DNA of 64,000 bases from Amycolatopsis viridis (GTDB taxonomy: Bacteria; Actinomycetota; Actinomycetes; Mycobacteriales; Pseudonocardiaceae). Numbering within the stretch: position 1 is the first letter of the stretch; every line of letters begins with the position of its first letter. The DNA is taken from contig NZ_JAANOU010000001.1 in assembly GCF_011758765.1 (NCBI RefSeq), forward strand, positions 5,208,001 to 5,272,000, written 5' to 3'. The notes under the pieces were generated by a model. That model ran no database searches, was not told the origin of the DNA, and saw only the letters and a program-made list of their open reading frames with translations. The translations under genes were made by a program, and so were the position numbers. Positions 27,688 to 36,900 of this stretch are shown here, one piece after another.

Positions 27688-27846
27688 CTCATCCTCTCCT
27701 CGAGCCGAGCAACCCCGACAACCTAGCGTCCTGGAGCGTCGACGGTAGCGCTCCCCCACACCGTCGCCGGAGGGGTGCATCGCGCTGGCCGAACGCGGTT
27801 TTCGCACGTTACATAATGCGCCCGCCTGTCACATGGGCGGGAACGA

Positions 27847-27881
27847 CGAAGGCGCCCACCCGGAACGGATGGGCGCCTTCG
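27847..27881 (-). terminator. Terminator after rplM-rpsI
   Basis: A perfect 12-bp stem CGAAGGCGCCCA/TGGGCGCCTTCG with an 11-nt loop begins 19 nt after the rpsI stop. It should end the rplM-rpsI transcript and insulate glmM. Confidence 0.8.
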
Positions 27882-27899
27882 AAACGGCCTGGGCGCAGG

Positions 27900-28399
<500 letters not shown>

Positions 28400-28403
<4 letters not shown>

Positions 28404-28852
28404 TTGGCGACCTGCGCGATCTTGGTGATCTGGAACGGCTGCGGCTGCTGCGCGGCGTGCGGGTGCTGCGGGCCGGCATAGACCTTCAGCTTCTTCGCCT
28501 GAGCGCGACCGAGCTTGTTCTTCGGCAGCATCCCCTTGACGACCTTCTCCAGCAGCCGGTCCGGCCGGGTGTCGAGAAGCTCGCCGAAGGAGCGCTTGCG
28601 CAGACCGCCGGGGTAACCGCTGTGCCGGTACGCGAACTTCTGGTCGCGCTTGTTACCGGTCAGCCGGACCTTCTCGGCGTTCACGATGATGACGAAGTCA
28701 CCGGTGTCCACGTGAGGTGCATACGTGGGCTTGTGCTTGCCGCGCAGCAGCGTAGCGACCTCGGTCGCGAGCCGGCCGAGCACGACATCCTCGGCATCGA
28801 TCACATGCCAGGCACGGGTGACATCGCCAGGCTTAGGGCTGTACGTGGGCAA
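28400..28852 (-). CDS. rplM: 50S ribosomal protein uL13
   Basis: This 150-aa protein is an early-assembly 23S rRNA-binding protein. It shows [34 protein letters not shown] and the basic [20 protein letters not shown] end. The start is a rare TTG at 28852, supported by GAGG 7 nt upstream and by the family N-terminus [12 protein letters not shown]. It is the first gene of rplM-rpsI; a 7-bp inverted repeat sits in its leader (28961-28986). Confidence 0.96.
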
Positions 28853-28960
28853 GGGTCTACCTCGTGGTCAACGGTGCGTTTGGGGTCGAGTGCGTACCCA
28901 GCGCGGACGCTTGCTGCACGCACAACGACATATAAAGATACCCGCCGGGTTCGGCGACCT

Positions 28961-28986
28961 TGTAGGCGGGGTGTCCCCGGCCTACA
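28961..28986. promoter_or_regulatory. Inverted repeat between rplM and the lipoprotein gene
   Basis: TGTAGGC-GGGG-tgt-CCCC-g-GCCTACA forms an 11-bp stem with one bulged base, about 110 nt upstream of rplM and 65 nt upstream of the lipoprotein gene. It could be an rRNA-mimicking leader for L13 autoregulation or a shared operator. TTGTAG (28960-28965) and TACATA (28983-28988), 17 nt apart, could be a plus-strand promoter across it. Confidence 0.35.
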
Positions 28987-29050
28987 TACTAGGGTTACGC
29001 GGAGTCGACGACGTCGACAACACGGCAATCACCTGGAGGGGACCATCCGC

Positions 29051-29950
29051 GTGTCCGCGCGTGCGAAAACCAGCCTACCGAGGTTCATCGCCGTGCTCGC
29101 CACGGTGGGCCTGCTCACCGGGTGCGGCAGCGCCCAGGCCGGCAGCCCGGTCGCCAACGGCGAGGACGCGGCCGCCTACGTCAGCGCGAAGTTCGACGAC
29201 ACGCTGAACGCCCTGTCCGACCAGTTCGACGCCAACGACAGCCGCAAGACGCGGCTGGACCAGGTCGTGCGGTTCGACCAGAAGCGGCTGAACGCGACGG
29301 TCACCGCGGTGCAGCTGGGGCACCCCCCGGCCCGGCTGAGCCGCAACCACTCGAACCTGGACTCGAACTCGTACCTGGACGTCTACCACCCCGCCCACAG
29401 CTCGGTCGAGTACATGCTGCTGGGACCGGTGTACGCGAGCCTCGCGCCGACGCCGTGGGTGCAGCTGCCCTACCCCGAGGTCGCGTACAGCGAGTGCGTC
29501 TGGGCCGGCGCACAGACGGTGTGCAAGATGCTGGGGGCCGTGCAGGACTCGGTGCAGGCCGGAGGGGCCGCGAAGAGTGCCAACCGCAAACCCGACGGCA
29601 GCGTCGAGCTCGTCGCCGAGGTCACCCTGACGGCGTTCATCCACAACGACGTGGTGACCTTCCCGGCGGCGATCGCGAACGAGCTCACGCCCGAGATGCG
29701 CAACCAGACGCTGCGGACCCGGGTCGCGCTCGACCCGGGCGGCAAGCTCACCGAGATCCAGATGGCGGGCAAGATCAGCGGCAACGGGCACGAACTGGAG
29801 ATCGACTACCACTACCGGCTCGACGGCACCCCGAGCGACGTCGACCTGCCCAAGATCCCCGACCCGTCGCAGGTCACCGTGCTCTCGGACAGCGCCGCGG
29901 TGGACGACTTCTACGACCGCCTGGGCGACATCCAGGAGCAGGGCAAGTGA
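29051..29950 (+). CDS. Putative lipoprotein, ESX-4 flank
   Basis: This 299-aa protein has a lipoprotein signal: basic start, hydrophobic FIAVLATVG and lipobox LLTGC with Cys25. The mature part is a soluble alpha/beta domain with LELT-type strands and two Cys in SECVWAGAQTVCKM that could form a disulfide. It is reminiscent of actinobacterial LppX/LprG-like or ESX-linked lipoproteins, but I cannot place it in a family. GGAGGGG precedes GTG 29051. It is divergent from rplM and followed by the DUF4333-type membrane protein on the same strand. Confidence 0.78.
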   Translation: MSARAKTSLPRFIAVLATVGLLTGCGSAQAGSPVANGEDAAAYVSAKFDDTLNALSDQFDANDSRKTRLDQVVRFDQKRLNATVTAVQLGHPPARLSRNHSNLDSNSYLDVYHPAHSSVEYMLLGPVYASLAPTPWVQLPYPEVAYSECVWAGAQTVCKMLGAVQDSVQAGGAAKSANRKPDGSVELVAEVTLTAFIHNDVVTFPAAIANELTPEMRNQTLRTRVALDPGGKLTEIQMAGKISGNGHELEIDYHYRLDGTPSDVDLPKIPDPSQVTVLSDSAAVDDFYDRLGDIQEQGK

Positions 29951-30076
29951 GCGCGCACGAACCGGGACCGGCTCCCGTGGGTGCTCACCTGCGCACGGGT
30001 AACGGCAGGTGGGACGGGGCGGGGATGGCGGGCACGGGCCGGAACCGCAGTTCCCGGCGAGTGGGGTGAACGCTCG

Positions 30077-31060
30077 ATGAACCAGCCGGAGCGGCCGAAC
30101 CAAAACAGGTGGAGCACGCCGGGGACTCCGCAGACCGGGGGTGCCCACGGGTCGCCGAACACACCCGGGCAGCAAGGTGGTGCGCCGCACGGCCAGGCCA
30201 CACCGCCCGCGCAGCCCGGCACCTACCCGGTGCCGGGGCAGGCGGGGCCTGCCGGATCGCCGCCCGCCGGGCAGCCGGCGGCTTGGGGCCGACCGGTTCA
30301 GCCGAGCGGCGCATCCGGCTCCGGCAGCGGACCGGTGCCCCAGCCGTGGAGCCAGACCGGCCCGCCGGGCACCACCAGCGGACCCCTACCCCAGCCCTGG
30401 AGCCAGACCGGCCCGCCGGGCACCACCAGCGGACCCCTACCCCAGCCCTGGAGCCAGACCGGCCCGCCGGGCACCACCAGCGGACCCCTACCCCAGCCCT
30501 GGAGCCAGACCGGCCCGCCGGGCACCACCAGCGGACCCGTACCCCAGCCCTGGGGCCATGCGGGGCGTGCCCCTGGCCAGGTCGGCGACCCGCGCAGCGG
30601 GCCGCTTCCGCAACCCTGGAACCAGGCGAGCCCGCCGCCCTGGGCGCCGCCCGCCACCCCGGCCCAGCAGCCTCCAGCCGGGGCAGGTGAGCAGCCGTGG
30701 CAGTCGACCTACAGCGGGTTCGGCGCGTTCGACGAGCGGAAGCCGAAGCGCTCGCGCAAGCCGGTCCTCATCGGCGTGGTGGTCGTCGTTCTGCTCGCCC
30801 TGGGCGGCGTCGGCGCGTGGCTGCTCGGCGCCTTCCAGGGTGACACCCTCGACCAGGCCGCGGTGCAGGACGGGGTCGCGCAGATCCTGCACGAGGACTT
30901 CGGCGAAGGCGATGTCGCGAACGTCCAGTGCCCCGACGACCAGCCGGTGAAGACGGGCACCACCTTCGACTGCGGGGTGACCGTCGCGGGGCAGCCGAAG
31001 AAGGTGACGGTTCGCGTCCTCAACGAACAGGCTCAGTACGAAGTGGGCATGCCGCGCTGA
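30077..31060 (+). CDS. Pro/Gly-rich single-pass membrane protein with DUF4333-like domain
   Basis: This 327-aa protein has a proline/glycine/glutamine-rich cytoplasmic half (1-220) containing four near-identical 17-residue repeats with a Pro-Gln-Pro-Trp core. A basic stretch, one transmembrane helix (about 228-252) and an extracellular DUF4333-like domain follow (about 253-327; QCPDDQPVKTGTTFDCGVTV with a Cys pair, KVTVRVLN). Such proteins are frequent near type VII and cell-envelope genes; function unknown. ATG 30077 is the first with a sensible start; the 126 nt before it encode nothing convincing. A strong hairpin follows the stop. Confidence 0.85.
   Translation: MNQPERPNQNRWSTPGTPQTGGAHGSPNTPGQQGGAPHGQATPPAQPGTYPVPGQAGPAGSPPAGQPAAWGRPVQPSGASGSGSGPVPQPWSQTGPPGTTSGPLPQPWSQTGPPGTTSGPLPQPWSQTGPPGTTSGPLPQPWSQTGPPGTTSGPVPQPWGHAGRAPGQVGDPRSGPLPQPWNQASPPPWAPPATPAQQPPAGAGEQPWQSTYSGFGAFDERKPKRSRKPVLIGVVVVVLLALGGVGAWLLGAFQGDTLDQAAVQDGVAQILHEDFGEGDVANVQCPDDQPVKTGTTFDCGVTVAGQPKKVTVRVLNEQAQYEVGMPR
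30341..30553 (+). repeat. 51-bp minisatellite, four copies
   Basis: Units start at 30341, 30392, 30443 and 30494 and are almost identical; a fifth fragment begins at 30545. Each codes 17 residues in frame, so copy-number change would keep the reading frame. Confidence 0.93.
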
Positions 31061-31065
31061 CGACG

Positions 31066-31093
31066 AAGGGCCCCGGCGCGAGCCGGGGCCCTT
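31066..31093. terminator. Bidirectional terminator DUF4333 gene/esxT
   Basis: A perfect 12-bp stem AAGGGCCCCGGC/GCCGGGGCCCTT with loop GCGA lies between convergent genes (stops at 31060 and 31108), with TTT on the plus side. Confidence 0.8.
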
Positions 31094-31107
31094 TCGCAGA
31101 GCGGAAA

Positions 31108-31401
31108 TCAGCCGCCGAACATCCTCGTGACACCTTTGTCCGTGTCCTGGTAGCCGTCCGCGATCTGCGGCAGCGCGGTGGCGATTCGAGCCAGCAGACC
31201 CTTCAGGTCCTCCAGTGCGACGTTCCAGTCGTGCTGGCACCTCAGGTAGGCATCGGTCGCCTCACCCCACCACGTGTCGGTCAGCGGCTTGATGTCCGAC
31301 TTCAGCTTCTCGAACAGGTTTTCCAGCTCACCACCGGTCTTGTTGCAGTCCTCCGCCGCCTGGTGGATGGTGGCGTAATCGACCTTGATCGGGCCCGACA
31401 T
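31108..31401 (-). CDS. esxT: WXG100 protein, EsxT-like
   Basis: This 97-aa ESAT-6-like helical hairpin has the WWG turn at 44-46 and the C-terminal export motif YQDTD (84-88). WXG100 proteins leave the cell as heterodimers through type VII systems. Position between rplM and eccC matches M. tuberculosis esxT. AAAGGA lies 7 nt before ATG 31401. It is 56 nt downstream of the second WXG100 gene, so the two form a pair in one operon. Confidence 0.92.
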   Translation of the reverse strand: MSGPIKVDYATIHQAAEDCNKTGGELENLFEKLKSDIKPLTDTWWGEATDAYLRCQHDWNVALEDLKGLLARIATALPQIADGYQDTDKGVTRMFGG

Positions 31402-31457
31402 GATTGTCCTTTCTGGTCAGGGAAGTCTCAACGGGAATGACGACGCACAGGCCGGGA

Positions 31458-31772
31458 TCACATGCCCTCGAGAGCGGCCTGGAGCGGGCTCAACTTCTGC
31501 TGAACTTCCTCGTCATGCTGCTCGTACTTGATACCGGACTTCTTCAACAACTCTGCGATATCGTCGAGCACGCTGTTCAACTTGCTCCCCTTCTCGCCGA
31601 ACGCGTCCATGACCTCGGTGAAGACCTTGGCCGCACGCCCGGTCCAGCCCGCGTGGGTGGCCTCGATGTTGCGGGCCAGCTGCATCAGGTTCTGGTCCAT
31701 GGCCAGCTTGGTCTCGGAGATCTTCAGGTGCGCATCCGCGAACTGTGCCGGGTCGCCGGCGAATCCGTCCAT
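31458..31772 (-). CDS. esxU: WXG100 protein, EsxU-like
   Basis: This 104-aa partner WXG100 protein has a WTG turn at 43-45 and YEQHD (83-87) as export motif. ATG 31772 gives the right length; upstream in-frame codons reach into non-coding sequence. It should form a heterodimer with the EsxT-like protein. It is directly downstream of the Hsp70-like/T7SS-associated gene, as in the M. tuberculosis ESX-4 order. Confidence 0.91.
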   Translation of the reverse strand: MDGFAGDPAQFADAHLKISETKLAMDQNLMQLARNIEATHAGWTGRAAKVFTEVMDAFGEKGSKLNSVLDDIAELLKKSGIKYEQHDEEVQQKLSPLQAALEGM

Positions 31773-31937
31773 CAGGAGATACCCCCTTCGTCGTGGTGTC
31801 GTCCGCAAGGGCCCCAACCGCCTGCGGACCTCCGACGATGACCTTGCCACGGCCGGTTCCGCCTTGTCCTGGGCTACGGGGAAGTAGTTGCGAGAGTGAA
31901 TGCCAAGCTCACCCGGTCGAGTGGGAAAGATCCACTC

Positions 31938-33848
31938 TCATCCGCTGATGTTCAGCGTGCTGATCACCTGGGTACAAGCCGCGTTAACCCGCTCACGCGC
32001 GGGTTCATTCGCGTACACGCATCCCACGTTCACCTGGACATTGCCGTGGGCGAGGGCATACCAGTCGATCGCCACGTTCCGGTCCGGCAGGGTCTGGTGG
32101 TAGAAGACCACCTTCCGGCCGGCGTAGGTCGCCGCCGGGTCGAATCCGGAGTACTGCGCGGGATTCTGCTGAACCTGCGCGCGCAACTCGGACACGAGCC
32201 GGCCCGGATCCGCGGACGCGTCGTAGGACAGCGGATGTTCCTGCACCGACACCGCGTCGAACTGCTGCGGCGCGTCGTCCGGCTTGATCAACGTCTCCCG
32301 CCACTCGGCAGAACCGCCCGTCTGCGTCCAGTCCTGCGGTGCCGTGAACTGGTAGTGGTACTGCGCGACGACCTTCCCGGGCGGGGGCTGCTGGTCCCCG
32401 TCGGCGTGCAGCACCAGCAGCAGTCCGGCCACCGCCGCGACGACGAGCACCACCGCACCACCGGCGATCCACGGCAGCTTCCGCTTCCGCGCGGACGGCG
32501 GCGCGGGAATCCCGGCCGGCGGTGTCGGCGGGCGGGGCGGCCGCGGCGGTCCGGGCGGCGGGCGGCGCACACCCTGCGGCCCCTGGCGCGACAGGGCCGG
32601 ACCGCTGAACCCGCCCGGCGGTGTCGGCGGGCGGGGCGTGAAACCGGGGCGCGGCGCGTTCGGGTTGCGCACCACCTCGGTGCGCTGGTCCGCGAGCTGC
32701 CGCACCGGGACCCGCGGCAGGGGCGCGGACGGGCGCTCCGGCGCCTTCTGCACAGCCAGCAGCGCACCACGCGCCACCACCGTTTCCGGCTGGTCCAGAG
32801 TGGTCGGCACGACCCCGGTGCGTTCGTGGATCAACCGCGAGATCATCGGGATCCGGCTCGACCCGCCGACCAGGAAGATCGCGGTGAGCTGCTTCGGGCG
32901 CAGCCCGGCGTCCTCGATCGCGGCGCAGGTCAGCTCGACCGCCCGGCCCAGCGGGGCGGCCACCAGCCGCTCCAGGTCCTCGCGGGTGACGTGCGCGTCC
33001 GCGAAGGGCGGCGGCATGGGCACATCCGTGTACGCGTGCCGGGAAAGCGTTTCCTTCGCGCCGCGGACGTCCTGCCGCAACACGCGCCGGCGGCGCCGCT
33101 CGGTCAGTTCCCGGCCTTCGACGAGCTGCCGCCACGCCGACGGGTCCACAGAGGACACCAGACCACCCACGTGCTCGAGCAGCAACTGGTCGACGTCGGC
33201 ACCGCCGAAGCTCGGGTCGCCGCGCGTGGCGAGCACCTGGAAGCCGCGGTTGCCGGAGACCCGGCTCACCACGCTCACGTCGACGGTGCCGCCGCCGAGG
33301 TCCAGCACGGCCAGCGTCGCGCCCGGACGGGTGCTGATCTCGACCGTGCGGTCGGAGTTGATCTCCTCCGGCGCGAACGTGGCGGCGTGGAACACCGCGG
33401 CCGCGACCGGTTCCGGCACCAGCGTGACCTCGCGGGCCAGCCCGCTCGCGGCCTGACGCAGGAGCCGGGTGCGCACCGCACCCCACTCCGCCGGGTGCGT
33501 CAGCACGAGCAGATCGACCTCGGCGTTGCTCGCCAGCCGCCGCGCCTCGGCGACAGCCCGGCCCAGCACCGCGCGCACCACGTCGGTGACCCGCAGGACG
33601 CGATCACCGAGCAGCAGCTCACCCTCGTCGATGCGGCGCTTCGGGTTCGGCTCGTACCGCGACGGGTCCATCGCCGCCTGCCGGTCCGCCTCCTGACCGA
33701 CGAACACCGTGCCGTCCGGCGCGGCGTACACCGCCGACGACATGAGCGGCTGCCCGTCGACCACGACCACCTGCGGCGGCCGGCCGTTCAACGCGGCCAC
33801 CACACACGTGCTCGACGTCCCGAAATCCACGGCGACACGCAGGGTCAC
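31938..33848 (-). CDS. Hsp70-like ATPase fused to T7SS-associated (Rv3446c-type) domain
   Basis: This 636-aa protein has a DnaK-like actin-fold ATPase (about 1-370): VDFGTSSTCVV phosphate-1 loop, VPEPVAAAVF, DLGGGTVDVSV phosphate-2 loop and LVGGSSRIPMI adenosine motif. A Pro-rich linker (about 385-455), one transmembrane helix (about 460-484) and an extracytoplasmic domain (about 490-636) follow, with TYAGRKVVFYHQTL and two Cys near the end. The C-terminal part matches the type VII secretion-associated Rv3446c family by position and style. The Hsp70 substrate-binding domain is missing. It could couple ATP-driven conformational work to the ESX-4 pore. It sits between eccC and esxU. Confidence 0.87.
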   Translation of the reverse strand: MTLRVAVDFGTSSTCVVAALNGRPPQVVVVDGQPLMSSAVYAAPDGTVFVGQEADRQAAMDPSRYEPNPKRRIDEGELLLGDRVLRVTDVVRAVLGRAVAEARRLASNAEVDLLVLTHPAEWGAVRTRLLRQAASGLAREVTLVPEPVAAAVFHAATFAPEEINSDRTVEISTRPGATLAVLDLGGGTVDVSVVSRVSGNRGFQVLATRGDPSFGGADVDQLLLEHVGGLVSSVDPSAWRQLVEGRELTERRRRRVLRQDVRGAKETLSRHAYTDVPMPPPFADAHVTREDLERLVAAPLGRAVELTCAAIEDAGLRPKQLTAIFLVGGSSRIPMISRLIHERTGVVPTTLDQPETVVARGALLAVQKAPERPSAPLPRVPVRQLADQRTEVVRNPNAPRPGFTPRPPTPPGGFSGPALSRQGPQGVRRPPPGPPRPPRPPTPPAGIPAPPSARKRKLPWIAGGAVVLVVAAVAGLLLVLHADGDQQPPPGKVVAQYHYQFTAPQDWTQTGGSAEWRETLIKPDDAPQQFDAVSVQEHPLSYDASADPGRLVSELRAQVQQNPAQYSGFDPAATYAGRKVVFYHQTLPDRNVAIDWYALAHGNVQVNVGCVYANEPARERVNAACTQVISTLNISG

Positions 33849-33933
33849 GAGACGCCCCCGCGGCGCGCGAGCACCCGAGCCGGGCCGTGGCCCTGGTACC
33901 CGTGACGGTCCGGCCCGGGCCGGACCCCTTCGA

Positions 33934-36900
33934 TCACTCCGGCTGGATCCACGACACCTGCATCAACTGCTTGCCGACCTTGCGGCTCACCAGCACACCA
34001 CGGCCCGGCGGCATCGCGGACGGCTTGACGTTGCCCAGCAGCTGGCCCTCGTCCTTGCTGCCGTTCATGACCAGACCCGGAGCCACGATCTCCTTGAGCT
34101 TGCCGATGATCGGGTCGTAGGAGGACCGGGAGGCACCACCCGTGCGCCGCACCACGACCATGTGCAGGCCGACGTCCTTGGCCTGGGCCAGGAACTCCGA
34201 CAACGGCTTGAGCGGGTTGGACGTCTGCGTGGCCACCAGGTCGTAGTCGTCGACCACGATGAACAGCTCCGGACCCTTCCACCACGACCGGTTGCGCAGC
34301 TGCTCCTGCGTCACGTCCGGCCCGGGCAGCCGGCGGGTCATCGAGCCGACGATGTCCTTGACCATGCCTTCCAGCTGGTTCGACGAAACCGCGTAACCGA
34401 GCAGGTGATCGCCCTCGACGAACCCGAGCATCGTGCGCCGGTAGTCGACCAGCACGATGACCGCTTCCTTGGCCGTGTACCGCTCGGTGATGCCGCGGGT
34501 GATCTGCCGCAGCAGGTTCGTCTTGCCGGACTCGCCGTCGGCGAACGCGAGGAAGTGCGGGTCGGCGTCGAAGTCCAGGTACACCGGCGCGAGCTCGTTC
34601 TCGTTGATGCCGATCGGGATGAGCCGCGTGTGCCGCTGCTTGTCCATGGACAGCACGTCCGCGTAGGACACCATCTCCGGCAGCAGCCGCACCTGCGGCG
34701 CCGGCCGGCCGGGCCAGGCCGCCCGGATCTTGGCGACCGCGTCAGCCACCCCCGCACCGATGGTCTCCGGATCGCTGGACCCGTCGATGCGCGGCAGGCC
34801 GATCAGCATGTGCAGCCGGTCCCGGGTGAGACCGCGGCCGGGCCGCCCCTCGGGCACGTTCACCGCGACCCGGCGGTCGATGTCCGACTCGCTCGGATCA
34901 CCGAGGCGCAGCTCGAACCGCGTACCCAGCATGTCCTTGATCGCCGGGCGGATGTCGGCCCACCGGTTCGCCGAGACGATCACGTGCACGCCGTAGGCCA
35001 GGCCGCGCTGGGCCAGCGCGGTGATCTGCGGCTCCAGCTCCTCGAAGTCGTCACGCAGCGCGCGCCAGCCGTCGACGATCAGGAACGCGTCCCCGAACGG
35101 GTCCTGCTCCGGCGTGATCTCGCCGCGGCGCTTGCGGTTGCGGAAGTCGCTCATCGAGTCGATTCCCAGCTGGCCGAACAGACCCTCGCGCTCGTTGGCG
35201 AGCGCGTTGAGCTCGGCCACGATGCGGCGGGCCTTGTCCGGCTCGCGCCGGGCCACCGCCACGCCGCCCACGTGCGGCAGCTCGGACAGACCGGCGAGGG
35301 TGCCACCACCGAGGTCGATGCAGTAGAACTGCGCCTCCTCCGGGGTGTTGGCCAGCGACAGCGACATGATCAGCGTGCGCAGCAGGGTGGACTTACCCGA
35401 CTGCGGGCCACCGACGATGACACCGTGCCCGGCGGCACCGGAGAAGTCCGCCCACAACGGGTCGCGCCGCTGCTCGAACGGCCGGTCCACGATGCCGATC
35501 GGCACCTGCAGCTTGCCGTTGCCGAAGAAGCCCACCGGGGACAGGCCACGGTCGTCGGTCGGGTTCAGGTTCGGCAGCAGGGTGTCCAGCGAGTTCGACT
35601 CGTTCAGCGGCGGCAGCCACACCTCGTGCGCCGGCGGGCCCTGGCCGACCAGGCGGTCGACGATGACCTCCAGCTCGGTGGGCTCGTTGCCCTCCTGCTG
35701 CTGCGGCTGCTTCGGGGCGTCCGCGCGCGCCGCCTCGGGCTCCGGAGCCGGCGGCAGTTCGACGTAGTCCGGGACGAACAGCTGCGGCCGCTTGTCCGCG
35801 CGGACCACGTTCGCCACCGGCCCGGCCGCCTGCATCCCCGCCGGCCGGTAGGGACCGGACACGTAGGACGCCTTGAAGCGGACCATCGTGTTCGTGTCGT
35901 ACTTGAGGTAACCGGAACCCGGGATCGACGGCAGCTCGAACGCGTCCGGCACCCCGATCGCGGCGCGGGACTCCGCCGCGGAAAAGGTCTTCAGGCCGAT
36001 CCGGTAGGACAGGAACGTGTCCAGACCACGCAGCTTGCCCTCCTCCAGGCGCTGCGAAGCGAGCAGCATGTGCATCTGCAGCGACCGGCCGACGCGGCCG
36101 ATCTGCAGGAAGATGTCGATGAAGTCCGGCTTCGCCGTCAGCATCTCGGAGAACTCGTCGATGCAGATGAACAGTGCCGGCATCGGGTCGAGGTCGGCAC
36201 CGTTCTCGCGCGCCTTCTCGTAGTCCCAGACGTTCTTGTAGTTGCCCTTGGCGAGCACTTCCTGGCGCCGCGCGACCTCGCCGGCGATCGCGTCCTTCAT
36301 CCGGTCGACCAGCGTCAGGTCACCGGCCAGGTTGGTGATGGTCGCCGCGACGTGCGGCGCCTTGTCCAGGCCGAGGAACGTCGCGCCGCCCTTGAAGTCG
36401 ACCAGGATCATGTTCAGCGTCGTGCTGGAGTGCGTGGCCAGCAGGCCGAGCACCAGCGTGCGCAGGAACTCCGACTTGCCGGAACCGGTGGCACCGATGC
36501 ACAGGCCGTGCGGCCCCATGCCCTCCATCGCCGCTTCCTTGATGTCCAGCTCCACGGGCTGACCGAACTCGCCGATCCCGAACGGGACCCGGTAGCGGTC
36601 GCGCACCGGGCGCGGGCGCCACGCCTGCTGCACGTCGAACGTCATCGGGTCGCCCGGGATGCCGAGCAGCTCCAGCAGCGTCGGGTTGGACAGCAACGGC
36701 TCGTCGTCGCCGGCCTCCTGCGCCGCACCGCCGACGCGGTACGGCGCGAGCTTGCGGGCCAGCGCCTCGCACTCCACCGCGCTCAGGCTGTCCGGCTTGC
36801 CGAACCACTCGATGCCACCGCCGCTGCGCGCGCCGACCCGCTCCTTCTCCACCACCAGGCGCAGGCCGCGGCGCGCGGTGAGGTTGCCCAGCGAGTCCGA

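Noticed and set aside
29947-30069. A 40-codon frame starting GTGA at the lipoprotein stop.
   Set aside because: It has an odd composition, no conserved feature and ends just before the real DUF4333-type start; it is probably leader sequence.
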